64,000 bases of DNA from Streptomyces griseofuscus (GTDB taxonomy: Bacteria > Actinomycetota > Actinomycetes > Streptomycetales > Streptomycetaceae), in assembly GCF_014673495.1 (NCBI RefSeq), contig NZ_CP051006.1:3472001-3536000 (forward strand), written 5' to 3'. Shown one piece after another: positions 40,926 through 49,395 of this stretch (its first letter is position 1; every line of letters starts with the position of its first letter). A program made the translations under genes and the position numbers. Under the pieces are notes generated by a model that saw only the letters and a program-made list of their open reading frames with translations, searched no databases and had not been told where the DNA came from.

Positions 40926-41704
40926 TGGCTACCCCTGTTCTGGACAAGGCGGACGCGGCCGGCCAGCCCGAGCCCGGCTTCGCCGACTCCCCCTACATCA
41001 CGGTCACCTTCCGGATCCGCCGGTTCAACCCGGAGGTCTCGGCGGAGGCCGTCTGGGAAGACTTCCAGCTGGAGATCGACCCGAAGGAGCGTGTCCTCGA
41101 CGGTCTCCACAAGATCAAGTGGGACATCGACGGCACCCTCACGTTCCGCCGCTCCTGCGCGCACGGCATCTGCGGCTCGGACGCCATGCGGATCAACGGC
41201 AAGAACCGTCTTGCCTGCAAGACGCTGATCAAGGACATCAACCCCGAGAAGCCGATCACGGTCGAGCCCATAAAGGGCCTGACGGTCCTCAAGGACCTGG
41301 TCGTGGACATGGAGCCGTTCTTCCAGGCGTACCGGGACGTCATGCCGTTCCTGATCACCAAGGAGACGAACGAGCCGACGCGCGAGCGTCTCCAGTCCGC
41401 GGAGGACCGGGCGCGCTTCGACGACACCACCAAGTGCATCCTGTGCGCCGCGTGCACCTCGTCCTGCCCGGTGTTCTGGAACGACGGCCAGTACTTCGGC
41501 CCGGCCGCGATCGTCAACGCCCACCGCTTCATCTTCGACTCGCGTGACGAGGCCGGGGAGCAGCGTCTTGAGGTGCTGAACGACCGTGACGGCGTGTGGC
41601 GCTGCCGTACGACCTTCAACTGCACCGACGCGTGCCCGCGTGGCATCGAGGTCACCAAGGCGATCCAGGAAGTCAAGCGGGCGCTGATCACCCGCCGCTA
41701 CTGA
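40925..41704 (+). CDS. sdhB: succinate dehydrogenase iron-sulfur subunit
   Basis: The 259 aa electron-transfer subunit has the plant-ferredoxin-type N-terminal domain with RRSCAHGICGSDAM and RLACK ([2Fe-2S]). The C-terminal domain holds CILCAACTSSCPVFW ([4Fe-4S]) and CTDACPRGIEVTKAIQEVK ([3Fe-4S]). All cluster Cys positions are occupied. It links SdhA to the quinone site and is the last gene of sdhCDAB, followed by a strong terminator. Confidence 0.97.
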   Translation: MATPVLDKADAAGQPEPGFADSPYITVTFRIRRFNPEVSAEAVWEDFQLEIDPKERVLDGLHKIKWDIDGTLTFRRSCAHGICGSDAMRINGKNRLACKTLIKDINPEKPITVEPIKGLTVLKDLVVDMEPFFQAYRDVMPFLITKETNEPTRERLQSAEDRARFDDTTKCILCAACTSSCPVFWNDGQYFGPAAIVNAHRFIFDSRDEAGEQRLEVLNDRDGVWRCRTTFNCTDACPRGIEVTKAIQEVKRALITRRY

Positions 41705-41720
41705 CGCGACGACTGGCACA

Positions 41721-41762
41721 ATACGAGGGCCGTTCCCCCGTTCGGGGGAACGGCCCTCGTAT
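41721..41762 (+). terminator. perfect hairpin after sdhCDAB
   Basis: ATACGAGGGCCGTTCCCCC (41721-41739) and its exact complement (41744-41762) form a 19-bp perfect stem with loop GTTC, 16 bp after the sdhB stop, followed by CTTGTCC. It is the strongest intrinsic terminator in the window. Confidence 0.92.
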
Positions 41763-41800
41763 CTTGTCCACGCCTTTCACGACCTATCGGGGGCACCAGC

Positions 41801-42316
41801 GTGACCGAGCAGAACCCGTACCACAGCGGCGCCGGCGACTGGGGTCCCGGTCATCCGCCCGGGCCGTCGGACACACCGCCGCCGGGATACGGGTACCCCG
41901 CCGCGGGTGCGCCCGCAAAGGGGTACGGCTTTCCGCAGCCGCCGACCGCGGGCGCGCTGCCGATGGGCGGCGCCCCCCTGCTCTCCATCGGCGACATCAT
42001 GGTGATGGGGGATCAGATCATCACGCCGGCGGGTCAGTTGCCGCTGCGCGGGGCGATATGGAACGCGACGGACATGTCGCACACCGAGGAGAAGATACCG
42101 ACGCACGCCATCGTGCTCGCGATCGTGTTCTTCCTGTTCTGCCTGCTCGGACTGCTCTTCCTGCTGATGAAGGAGCGGAAGACCACGGGCTACATCCAGG
42201 TCACCGTGACCAGTGCGGGCCGGCACCACCAGACGATGGTCCCGGCGCACGGTCCGGAGACGTTCCCGGCGATCATGGGGCAGGTCAACTACGCCCGGTC
42301 GCTGAGCAGCATGTGA
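41801..42316 (+). CDS. conserved hypothetical membrane protein
   Basis: The 171 aa protein has a Pro/Gly/Tyr-rich N-terminal third (PPPGYGYPAAGAPAKGYGF), a globular stretch LSIGDIMVMGDQIITPAGQLPLRGAIWNATDM, one membrane span IVLAIVFFLFCLLGLLFLLM, and an outer or inner C-terminal domain TTGYIQVTVTSAGRHHQTMVPAHG. The order suggests a single-pass protein. I know the type only as a Streptomyces hypothetical. GTG start. No operon partners: a terminator lies before it and VOC follows after 63 bp. Confidence 0.7.
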   Translation: MTEQNPYHSGAGDWGPGHPPGPSDTPPPGYGYPAAGAPAKGYGFPQPPTAGALPMGGAPLLSIGDIMVMGDQIITPAGQLPLRGAIWNATDMSHTEEKIPTHAIVLAIVFFLFCLLGLLFLLMKERKTTGYIQVTVTSAGRHHQTMVPAHGPETFPAIMGQVNYARSLSSM

Positions 42317-42379
42317 CGCACACGAGCCGACGGCCCGGCAATCACGGGATCCCGGCGCCCCGCGCTCTAATCTGACGAT

Positions 42380-42790
42380 ATGTCAGACGAAGAGTCGTAC
42401 GAACTGCTCGGGTTCGACAACGTACTGCTCCCCGTCGGGGACCTCGCGGAAGCCGTCGGGTTCTACGAGCGGGCCGGGTTCGGGGTGGGGTTCCGGTTCG
42501 ACGAGGCCGGGATCGCGCTGCTCACGGCGGGCAAGGAGACACCGGGCATCCTGCTGCGGGTGGAGGAGGCGCTGGGCCATCGCAGTCCGCCGTGGCCCTC
42601 GCCGCGCCTGTGGCTGGAGGTGCCGGACGCGCGGGTGGCGGCGCGGCGGCTGTCCGCGGTGGGCATCGAGCCGGTGGACGAGGTGTTCCAGACGGCGACC
42701 GGCTGGACGGTGGAGATCGCGGACCCCTGGGGCAATGTGCTCGGCCTGACGGACTACACCCGGCGCCCGGAGCTGGGGCGCCGAGGCTGA
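42380..42790 (+). CDS. VOC-family (glyoxalase/bleomycin-resistance fold) protein
   Basis: The 136 aa single-module protein has paired beta-alpha-beta-beta-beta halves: FDNVLLPVGDLAEAVGFYERAGF starts the first, and PRLWLEVPDARVAARRLSAVGIEPVDEVF starts the second, ending EIADPWGNVLGLTDY. Metal-ligand positions typical of glyoxalase I are not all evident: the first is Asn rather than His, and the last Glu in VEIADPWGN is present. It could bind a small ligand or drug. The start was chosen from MSDEESYELLGF. It precedes a TetR gene on the same strand. Confidence 0.8.
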   Translation: MSDEESYELLGFDNVLLPVGDLAEAVGFYERAGFGVGFRFDEAGIALLTAGKETPGILLRVEEALGHRSPPWPSPRLWLEVPDARVAARRLSAVGIEPVDEVFQTATGWTVEIADPWGNVLGLTDYTRRPELGRRG

Positions 42791-42827
42791 GCCGAGCGCG
42801 CGGACGGCACTCGTTAGGCTTCGTGGC

Positions 42828-43568
42828 GTGCCCGTGAAGAACGACGGTCCCGAGGCGGCCGGTACCCCCAGCAGCAAGTCCGAGCAGACCCGTGCGCTGA
42901 TCCTGGAGACGGCCATGCGGCTGTTCCGGGAGCGGGGGTACGACAAGACCACCATGCGGGCGATCGCCCAGGAGGCGGGCGTCTCCGTCGGCAACGCGTA
43001 CTACTACTTCGAGGGCAAGGAACACCTGATCCAGGGCTTCTACGACCGGATCGCGGCCGAGCACCGGCAGGCGGTCCGGGGAATCCTGGAGCGGGAGACG
43101 GACCTGGAGACGCGGCTCGCGGGCGTCCTCACCAGCTGGCTGGACCTCGCGCGGCCGTATCACGAGTTCGCGGTGCAGTTCTTCAAGAACGCCGCCGATC
43201 CGGACAGCCCGCTGAGCCCCTTCTCGCAGGAGAGCGAGCACGCGCGCGAGCAGGCGATCCAGGTGCACCGGGAGGTGCTGGCCGGCTCCAAGGCCAAGGT
43301 CCCGGCCGAACTCCGCGATGTGCTGCCGGAGTTGATGTGGCTGTCCCAGATGGGCCTGATCATGTACTGGATCTTCGACCGCACCGAGAACCGCGAACGC
43401 AGCTACCGCCTGGCCCGCCGCGGCGCCCGCCTCACCACCCGCGGCGTCACCCTCTCCCGCTTCCGCGTCCTGCGCCCCCTGGTCCTGGAGGTCCACGAAC
43501 TGTTCACGGACTTCCTGCCGGGGATGACGCGACTGCTGCCCGCTCCGGGACGAAACCTGGCCGAGTGA
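42828..43568 (+). CDS. TetR-family transcriptional regulator
   Basis: The 246 aa regulator has an N-terminal HTH at about residues 20-66 (RALILETAMRLFRERGYDKTTMRAIAQEAGVSVGNAYYYFEGKEHLIQGFYDR), preceded by a basic 18-residue leader. The C-terminal domain is helical with many aromatics (LMWLSQMGLIMYWIFDRTENRERSYRL), a likely hydrophobic ligand pocket. The GTG lies 38 bp after the VOC gene. Its targets are not evident: no palindrome of the CTTAAC type is found nearby. Regulation of the flanking genes is possible. Confidence 0.9.
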   Translation: MPVKNDGPEAAGTPSSKSEQTRALILETAMRLFRERGYDKTTMRAIAQEAGVSVGNAYYYFEGKEHLIQGFYDRIAAEHRQAVRGILERETDLETRLAGVLTSWLDLARPYHEFAVQFFKNAADPDSPLSPFSQESEHAREQAIQVHREVLAGSKAKVPAELRDVLPELMWLSQMGLIMYWIFDRTENRERSYRLARRGARLTTRGVTLSRFRVLRPLVLEVHELFTDFLPGMTRLLPAPGRNLAE

Positions 43569-43658
43569 TCGCTTTCGGGTGAAGGAGAAGGGAAAGGACA
43601 TCCCGCCGGGGGGCTGCCTACCATGATGTTCTCGATACCGGCCCTTGGGAGGCACCTG

Positions 43659-44255
43659 ATGTCCGCAGCAGCCGTCGAGCGACCTCATGGCCGTCCGCTG
43701 ATCGCGGAGGCCGACCGGATCATGGAGCGCTTCCCGGGCTATCGCGTCGAGATCATCGGAGACCAGATCATCGTGTCCCCGCCACCGGACGGCCCGCACG
43801 CCGATGTCCTGACCGACTTTATGGCGCCTTTCATCGCAGCCGGTCTGCACGGGTCGGAATCCAGACTGGTCCACGGGGTCGGCCTCTGGCTGCCGACTGG
43901 CGCCGAGGACTACGCGATCCCCGACCTCTCCCTGATCGACGCCGACTACCGAGACCACCACATCGAGAACAACTGCTACGACCCCGTCTGCTTCCGCATG
44001 GTCCTGGAGGTCACCTCCAGGAACTACCGGACCGACCTGCGCACCAAGGTGAACGCCTACGCGGAGGCCAAGGTCCCGGTCTACGTCATCGTCGACCGCA
44101 AGCACCAGCGGCTCCACGTGCTCACCGAGCCGGCCGGGAGCGAGTACGCGAACCATCGCGTCCACGCCCCCGGCGAGACCGTCGCCCTCCCTGACTCACT
44201 CGGTGCCAAGGTCACCGTCGACGTCGAGCAGATCATCCGAGCCGGGCAGAACTAG
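43659..44255 (+). CDS. Uma2-family (PD-(D/E)XK fold) protein
   Basis: The 198 aa protein is a complete Uma2/DUF820 member: YRVEIIGDQIIVSPPPDGPHADVL supplies the conserved Glu strand and H-containing helix, EDYAIPDLSLID the Asp, RMVLEVTSRNYRTDLRTKVNAYAEAKVPVYVIVD the Glu-x-Ser-Lys core (EVTSxxxxxDxxxK). These are restriction-like nuclease-fold proteins, very common in Streptomyces, whose role is unclear. ATG at 43659 is preceded by GGGAGG; a further ATG at 43623 has weaker support. It is intact, unlike the remnant near 5.8 kb. Confidence 0.88.
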   Translation: MSAAAVERPHGRPLIAEADRIMERFPGYRVEIIGDQIIVSPPPDGPHADVLTDFMAPFIAAGLHGSESRLVHGVGLWLPTGAEDYAIPDLSLIDADYRDHHIENNCYDPVCFRMVLEVTSRNYRTDLRTKVNAYAEAKVPVYVIVDRKHQRLHVLTEPAGSEYANHRVHAPGETVALPDSLGAKVTVDVEQIIRAGQN

Positions 44256-44263
44256 GGCAGAGG

Positions 44264-45823
44264 TCAGATCCAGTCCAGCCGCCACAGGCGGTACACGCCC
44301 GTGCCGTCCATCAGGTACTGGCCGCCGCCCACGTCCTCCGTGGTGACCGTGTACTCCTTGCGCTGCCACAGGGGGACCAGGGGGACGTCCTGGGCGATGG
44401 TGGACTGGATCTGCTGGAAGTCGGAGGCGGCCCGGCTCCGGTCGGCGAACTGCTGGCTGTCGCGGATCAGCTGGTCGACCGTCTTGTTGCTGTAGCCGGT
44501 GGCCATGGTCGAGCCGGTGCCGACCAGCGGCTGGCCGAAGGTGTCCGCGTCGGGGTAGTCCGCGACCCAGCCGACGGCCCAGGCGTCGAGCTTGCCCGCG
44601 GCCATCCGCTCCTGGAAGTCCGTCCACTCGTAGCCCTTGACGTCGACCTTGAACAGGCCGCCCGCCTCCAGCTGCTTCTTCAGCGCCGCGGCCTCCTGCT
44701 CACCGGGGCCCTGGCCCTTGCCGTAGGCGAAGGTGAAGCGGACCGGCAGGCTCACCCCGGCCTGGGTGAGCAGCTCGCGCGCCTTCTTCGCGCTCTGCGT
44801 CGGGTAGGCGTCGAAGAAGGACGTGGTGTGGCCGGTGATGCCGGTCGGGATCAGCGAGTACAGCGGATCGACCGTGCCCTGGTAGACCGTGGCCGCCAGC
44901 TGCTCCTGGTCCACCAGCCAGGCGACCGCCTGCCGCACCCGTACGTCGTGCAGCGGGGAGCTCGCCCGGGTGTTGAGGTACAGATTGCGGGTCTCGGACG
45001 AGTCGGACTCGGTGACCCGCTCCTTGGGATCGCTCGGGTTCAGCCCGGCGAGCACGTCCGGCGGCAGCGTCCGCGACGCCACGTCGATGTCCTTCGCCTT
45101 CCACGCGGCGTCGAGCTTCGCGGAATCGGTGTAGTAGCGCAGCTCGACCGGGCGCCCGGTGGAGCTCAGGTAGCCCTTGTACGTCGGGTTCGGCGCGAGC
45201 CGGGCCTGCTGGTCCTTGGTGTACGAGGTGAGCCGGTAGGGACCGGTGCCGTCGACCGAGGAGTCCTTGCGCAGCGCGTTCGCCGGGTAGGTGTCCCGGT
45301 CCACGATCGCACCCGCGCCGGTGGCGACCTTCAGCGGGAAGGTGGCGTCCGGCTCCGAGAGGTGGAAGGTGACGGTGTGCGTGTTGTCGGCGGTCACCGA
45401 GGAGAGGTCGGCGAGCAGCGAGGAGGGGCCGACGTCGGAGTTGATCCGCTTGACCCGGTCGAAGGAGAACTTCACGTCCTCGGCCGTCATCGCCCGCCCG
45501 CTGGGGAAGGTGATCCCCGAGCGCAGCGTGCACCGGTAGGTCTTCGTGGCGCTGCCGACGAAGGCGCAGCTCTTGGCCGCGTCCGGCACCGGCTGGACGC
45601 CGTCCGGCTCGAAGGTCATCAGTGTCTGGAACACATTGCTGAACAGGGCCCAGGACCCCGCGTCATAGGCTCCGGCCGGGTCGAGCGAGGTGACCGCGTC
45701 CGTCGTTCCGACCGTGATGGTCTTGTTCTTGTTCTCCTGGGACGGCAGCAGTTTCCAACCGCCGATGCCCACGATCGCCAGCACGAGCAATGTGACAACA
45801 ATCCGCATGCGAACAGATCGCAC
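44264..45823 (-). CDS. family 5 (peptide/oligopeptide) solute-binding protein, membrane-anchored
   Basis: The 519 aa protein has an N-terminal hydrophobic anchor (MRIVVTLLVLAIVGIGGWKLL) without a lipobox Cys, then the SBP_bac_5 fold: TDAVTSLDPAGAYDAGSWALFSNVFQTLM, FPSGRAMTAEDVKFSFDR (diagnostic), DGTGPYRLTSYTKDQ, VRQAVAWLVDQEQL and KLDAWAVGWVADYPDADTF. It would bind peptides or nickel-like ligands outside the membrane. No permease or ATPase genes adjoin it, so it is an orphan binding protein. GTG at 45823 is preceded by GGGGAGGGCACCACC. Two inner Cys may form a disulfide. Confidence 0.9.
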   Translation of the reverse strand: MRSVRMRIVVTLLVLAIVGIGGWKLLPSQENKNKTITVGTTDAVTSLDPAGAYDAGSWALFSNVFQTLMTFEPDGVQPVPDAAKSCAFVGSATKTYRCTLRSGITFPSGRAMTAEDVKFSFDRVKRINSDVGPSSLLADLSSVTADNTHTVTFHLSEPDATFPLKVATGAGAIVDRDTYPANALRKDSSVDGTGPYRLTSYTKDQQARLAPNPTYKGYLSSTGRPVELRYYTDSAKLDAAWKAKDIDVASRTLPPDVLAGLNPSDPKERVTESDSSETRNLYLNTRASSPLHDVRVRQAVAWLVDQEQLAATVYQGTVDPLYSLIPTGITGHTTSFFDAYPTQSAKKARELLTQAGVSLPVRFTFAYGKGQGPGEQEAAALKKQLEAGGLFKVDVKGYEWTDFQERMAAGKLDAWAVGWVADYPDADTFGQPLVGTGSTMATGYSNKTVDQLIRDSQQFADRSRAASDFQQIQSTIAQDVPLVPLWQRKEYTVTTEDVGGGQYLMDGTGVYRLWRLDWI

Positions 45824-46035
45824 GGTGGTGCCCTCCCCAGACCCTTGTGAGGTCCTACCCCTGGTCAGCACAAATCCCGCCACTCCCCTGAGTGACGCGG
45901 CTCACCCAATCACACGTGTTTCGGCGTGTGAAGGGCTTTCTGACCAGTTGTGGAAGAACTTGCCCAAGACGTTGTCTCCGCCGGGCGTTTGCCGTGCCTT
46001 CACAGCGTCTCCACAGACGGCTGGGGAGATTCCGG

Positions 46036-46284
46036 TCACATGGACGACGTCTCCCGGCGCAGGGCCCGTACACCGCGCAACCCGATGCCCCCGATGACCG
46101 TCCCCAATACGAAGGAGACGATCGCCAGCACCAGGTGCACCCAGAAGTAGGCGGTCGGCCGGCCGTCATGGAAGGCGAGACCGCTGCCGTCCTTGACCAG
46201 GTTCTTTACGAAAGTGACCCAGATGAACCAGCTCCACACCCCGAAGGCGAGCAGGAACCAGGAGACCGGGCGGCTGAGTTTCAT
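46036..46284 (-). CDS. SCO4848-family small membrane protein
   Basis: The 82 aa protein has two spans, RPVSWFLLAFGVWSWFIWVTFVKNL and YFWVHLVLAIVSFVLGTVIGGIGLRGV, joined by a polar loop KDGSGLAFHDGRPTA, with a basic C-terminus. It matches the small family that I recall being named after S. coelicolor SCO4848, of unknown function, always beside a D-Ala-D-Ala carboxypeptidase gene as here. The ATG at 46284 gives the family start KLSRPVSWF. It is divergent from that carboxypeptidase, 79 bp away. Confidence 0.88.
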   Translation of the reverse strand: MKLSRPVSWFLLAFGVWSWFIWVTFVKNLVKDGSGLAFHDGRPTAYFWVHLVLAIVSFVLGTVIGGIGLRGVRALRRETSSM

Positions 46285-46363
46285 ACCTCCAGTATCCGGG
46301 GTGCGCTTCGGTGGCAGGGGCTGGGGCGGGTCTTCCCGATCCACCACGGGTACGTTCCCGGTC

Positions 46364-47587
46364 GTGCCCGCGCCCAAGAACACCGCCCGGCGATCCCTGT
46401 TGATCAGCGCCGCGACCCTGCTGTCCCTCGCCGTCACCGCGCCCGCCGCCCTCGCCGCCCCGACCGCCGACAAGGCCCCGGCCGCCACGCCCCCGGCCCG
46501 TATGTCGACGCTCGGCGGCGCCCGGCTCGGGCTGCCCGGCACCCAGGTGAACCTCGCGCCCGGCGTCCCGGTGCTGCCCAAGGACCTGACGGCGCGCTCC
46601 TGGATCGTCTCCGACGCGCAGAGCGGCGAGGTGCTGGCCTCGCACAACGCGCACTGGGCGCTGCCTCCGGCGTCCACGATGAAGATGCTGTTCGCGGACA
46701 CCCTGCTGCCCCGCTTCCCGCGGACGACGGAGCACAAGGTCGCCGCGAAGGACCTCGCCGGGATGGGCGAGGGCTCCAGCGTGGTCGGCATAAAGCCGGG
46801 CAAGACCTACAGCGTGCACGATCTGTGGCTCGGGGTGTTCCTGCGCTCGGGCAACGACGCGGTGCATGTGCTCTCCGCGATGAACGGCGGTGTCGCCCAG
46901 ACCGTCCAGGACATGCAGCACCACGCGGACGAACTCCAGGCCCTGGACACCCATGTGGTCTCCCCCGACGGCTACGACGAGCCGCACCAGGTGTCCTCGG
47001 CGTACGACCTCACCCTGGTCGCCCGCTCCGGGCTCCAGAAGAAGGACTTCCGGGACTACTGCTCCACGGTGAGCGCCGACTTCGGGGGCCGGCAGATCCG
47101 CAACACCAACCGGCTGCTCAGCGGTGACACCGATGTGCCGGTCTACCAGGGCATCGCGGGCGTGAAGAACGGCAACACCACGCATGCGGGCGCCACCTTC
47201 ACCGGGGTCGCCCAGCGCGGCAAGCAGGTGCTGCTCGTCACCGTGATGAACCCGCAGAAGCAGGAGCACAACGAGGTCTACAAGGAGACGGCGAAGCTGT
47301 TCGACTGGGGCTTCCAGGCGGCCGGCAAGGTCAAGCCGGTGGGTGAACTGGTGCCGCCGCGCGGCGCCGCGCAGGCGGGTACGGCACCGAGCGGCTCGCC
47401 GACGGCCTCCGCACCTGCGGGCCAGGCGGGTTCGAAGCCGGCGGCGGCCGCCGCGACCGGCTCGCGTGGGATCGGCACCGCGCTCGCCGTCGCGGTCGGG
47501 CTGCTGGTGCTGCTGGCGGGCGGGGTGTTCCTCGTCAACCGCCGGTGGCCGCTGCCGGACCTGATGCGCCGTCGGCCACGGCCGTGA
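46364..47587 (+). CDS. D-alanyl-D-alanine carboxypeptidase (S11), membrane-anchored
   Basis: The 407 aa protein has a signal peptide (RSLLISAATLLSLAVTAPAALA), an S11 catalytic domain at about residues 75-330 with PASTMKM (SxxK nucleophile), RSGNDAVH (SxN) and GVKNGNTT in the place of KTG, a Ser/Ala/Pro-rich stalk, and a C-terminal anchor (ALAVAVGLLVLLAGGVFLVNRRW). It trims the terminal D-Ala of peptidoglycan stem peptides, limiting 4-3 cross-linking. The GTG at 46364 was chosen because the signal peptide begins there. Its 3' end overlaps the convergent YihY gene by 53 bp. Confidence 0.9.
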   Translation: MPAPKNTARRSLLISAATLLSLAVTAPAALAAPTADKAPAATPPARMSTLGGARLGLPGTQVNLAPGVPVLPKDLTARSWIVSDAQSGEVLASHNAHWALPPASTMKMLFADTLLPRFPRTTEHKVAAKDLAGMGEGSSVVGIKPGKTYSVHDLWLGVFLRSGNDAVHVLSAMNGGVAQTVQDMQHHADELQALDTHVVSPDGYDEPHQVSSAYDLTLVARSGLQKKDFRDYCSTVSADFGGRQIRNTNRLLSGDTDVPVYQGIAGVKNGNTTHAGATFTGVAQRGKQVLLVTVMNPQKQEHNEVYKETAKLFDWGFQAAGKVKPVGELVPPRGAAQAGTAPSGSPTASAPAGQAGSKPAAAAATGSRGIGTALAVAVGLLVLLAGGVFLVNRRWPLPDLMRRRPRP

Positions 47588-48446
47588 GCTTCGCGGTCCC
47601 GCCCGGCGTGGCCGTCCAGGCGGCGCAGTACAGGACCAGTTTCGCGGTGAAGTTGATCCACAGCAGCAGCGCCACGGGGACCCCGAACGCACCGTACATG
47701 CTCTTCGCCGCGACCCCCTGGATATAGCCGCTGAGCAGCAGCTTCAGTAGTTCGAAGCCGACCGCGCCGAGCAGCGCCGCGACCACCAGACGGCGGCGCG
47801 GCGGCTCCACCCCGGGCAGCAGGGTCAGCACGTAGAGCAGCACGAGGAAGTCGGCGAGCACGGCGACGGCGAAGGCGGCGGCCCGCAGCAGCGCGGTGCC
47901 CCAGCCGTGCTGGGCGAGACCCAGCTGGTCGGAGACCCGGCCGACGGCGGCGGAGGCGAGCGTGGACGCGGCGAGGGTGACCAGCAGGGCGCCGCCGAAG
48001 CCGACCAGGATCCCGGCGTCCTTGGCCTTGGCGACCAGCGGGTTCTGCTCCTGGTCCGGCAGTTCCCAGACCACGCGCAGACAGTCCCGCACCTGGCCGA
48101 CCCAGTTGACGCCGGTGAGCAGCAGCACGGCACCCGCGATGACACCGACGGTGCCCGCGTTGTGGACCAGCGTGGTGATGTCCAGCTGCTGGGAGACGAC
48201 CCCCGGGAACTGCTGGGCGACCTTGTGCTCGACGGTCCGCTGCCGGGCCGGGCTGAGCGTGGCGGCGGTGATCGCCGCGGCCACGGTGAGCAGCGGGAAC
48301 AGCGCCACGAAGCTGACGAACGTCATCGCCGCCGCCAGCCGGGACCACTTCACCCGGTCGAGCCGCTCGTACGCCCGCCAGGCGTGGGTGGCCGTCAGCC
48401 AGGTCACCAGCGGCCCGATGACGGGCAGTCTCTTGAGCCAGTCCAT
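47535..48446 (-). CDS. YihY/BrkB-family inner-membrane protein
   Basis: The 303 aa protein has about six membrane spans. AYERLDRVKWSRLAAAMTFVSFVALFPLLTVAAAI is the family start (Ala-x-Ser-F-xxP pattern), and VIAGAVLLLTGVNWVGQVRDCLRVVW and AKSMYGAFGVPVALLLWINFTAKLVLYCAAW are conserved. The family was once called ribonuclease BN by mistake; its function is unknown. The start ATG at 48446 matches the family N-terminus. The 3' end overlaps the D-Ala carboxypeptidase gene tail to tail. Confidence 0.88.
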   Translation of the reverse strand: MDWLKRLPVIGPLVTWLTATHAWRAYERLDRVKWSRLAAAMTFVSFVALFPLLTVAAAITAATLSPARQRTVEHKVAQQFPGVVSQQLDITTLVHNAGTVGVIAGAVLLLTGVNWVGQVRDCLRVVWELPDQEQNPLVAKAKDAGILVGFGGALLVTLAASTLASAAVGRVSDQLGLAQHGWGTALLRAAAFAVAVLADFLVLLYVLTLLPGVEPPRRRLVVAALLGAVGFELLKLLLSGYIQGVAAKSMYGAFGVPVALLLWINFTAKLVLYCAAWTATPGGTAKLTAVADGASGPAAATGG

Positions 48447-48600
48447 GATCCGTCCCTGCCCGGTGTGCGAGGTCCCATGTCCGGGTACTCGCAACGGTTT
48501 GCGGGCCGAAGCCCGGCCCTCCCACTTTCGAGTGATCTTCGACCTTACAAGGTGACGTTCATGGACGAAGAGCGCACTTCCGGACGATACGGTCACTGAC

Positions 48601-49362
48601 ATGCCTGTGAAGGACGCCCTCGCCCTGCCCCAGTCCCTGCTCGTCCTCGGCGGCACCTCCGAGATCGGGCTCGCCACCGCCCGCCGGCTGATCACCCGCG
48701 GCGCCCGCACCGTATGGCTGGCCGGCCGCCCCTCCCCCGCGCTCGAGCAGGCCGCCGAGAGTCTGCGCGCGCTCGGCGCGGACACCCGTACGGTCGACTT
48801 CGACGCCCTGGACCCCGCCTCCCACGAGACCGTGCTCGGCAAGGTCTTCGCCGAGGAAGCCATCGACCTGGTGCTGCTCGCCTTCGGCGTCCTCGGCGAC
48901 CAGGCCCATGACGAGCGGGCGCCGCTGCGCGCGGTGCATGTCGCCCAGACCAACTACACCGGGGCGGTCTCCGCGGGGCTGGTCGCCGCGAGCGCCCTCC
49001 AGGCCCAGGGCCACGGCTCGTTGGTCGTGCTGTCCGCCACCGCCGCCGAACGCGCCCGCCGCGTCGACTTCATCTACGGCTCCAGCAAGGCGGGCCTGGA
49101 CACCTTCGCCCAGGGCCTCGGCGACGCGCTGTACGGCACGGGGGTGCGGGTGATGGTCGTACGCCCCGGGTTCGTGCGCACGAAGGCGACGGCGGACCGG
49201 CCCCGCGAGCCGTTCGCCACCACCCCGGCGGCGGTCGCCACCGCGATCGAACTGGGCCTGCGCCGGGGCGCGGAGGCGGTGTGGGTGCCGGGGGTGCTGC
49301 GGCTGGTGACGGCCGCGCTGCGGCACGCGCCGCGGGCGCTGTTCCGCAGACTGCCGTTCTAG
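48601..49362 (+). CDS. short-chain dehydrogenase, DprE2-like
   Basis: The 253 aa reductase has SLLVLGGTSEIGLATARRLITRGA (a GGTSEIG variant of TGxxxGxG), VLLAFGVLGD after the NAG position, SATAAERARRVDFIYGSSKAGLDTF with the Ser/Tyr-xxx-Lys triad, and VRPGFVRTKA. This combination fits decaprenylphosphoryl-2-keto-ribose reductase (DprE2), which makes the arabinose donor for wall arabinan in mycobacteria. The usual DprE1 partner is not in the window, so the substrate is inferred. It is monocistronic, starting after a 150-bp gap. Confidence 0.8.
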   Translation: MPVKDALALPQSLLVLGGTSEIGLATARRLITRGARTVWLAGRPSPALEQAAESLRALGADTRTVDFDALDPASHETVLGKVFAEEAIDLVLLAFGVLGDQAHDERAPLRAVHVAQTNYTGAVSAGLVAASALQAQGHGSLVVLSATAAERARRVDFIYGSSKAGLDTFAQGLGDALYGTGVRVMVVRPGFVRTKATADRPREPFATTPAAVATAIELGLRRGAEAVWVPGVLRLVTAALRHAPRALFRRLPF

Positions 49363-49395
49363 AGCCGCCCTTCCGGGAGGGGCCCGGGACCGCGC

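Noticed and set aside
43568..43658. Purine-rich stretch GGTGAAGGAGAAGGGAAAGG before the intact Uma2 gene as a riboswitch or promoter element
   Set aside because: Only a possible extra ribosome site; no conserved fold or boxes are visible.
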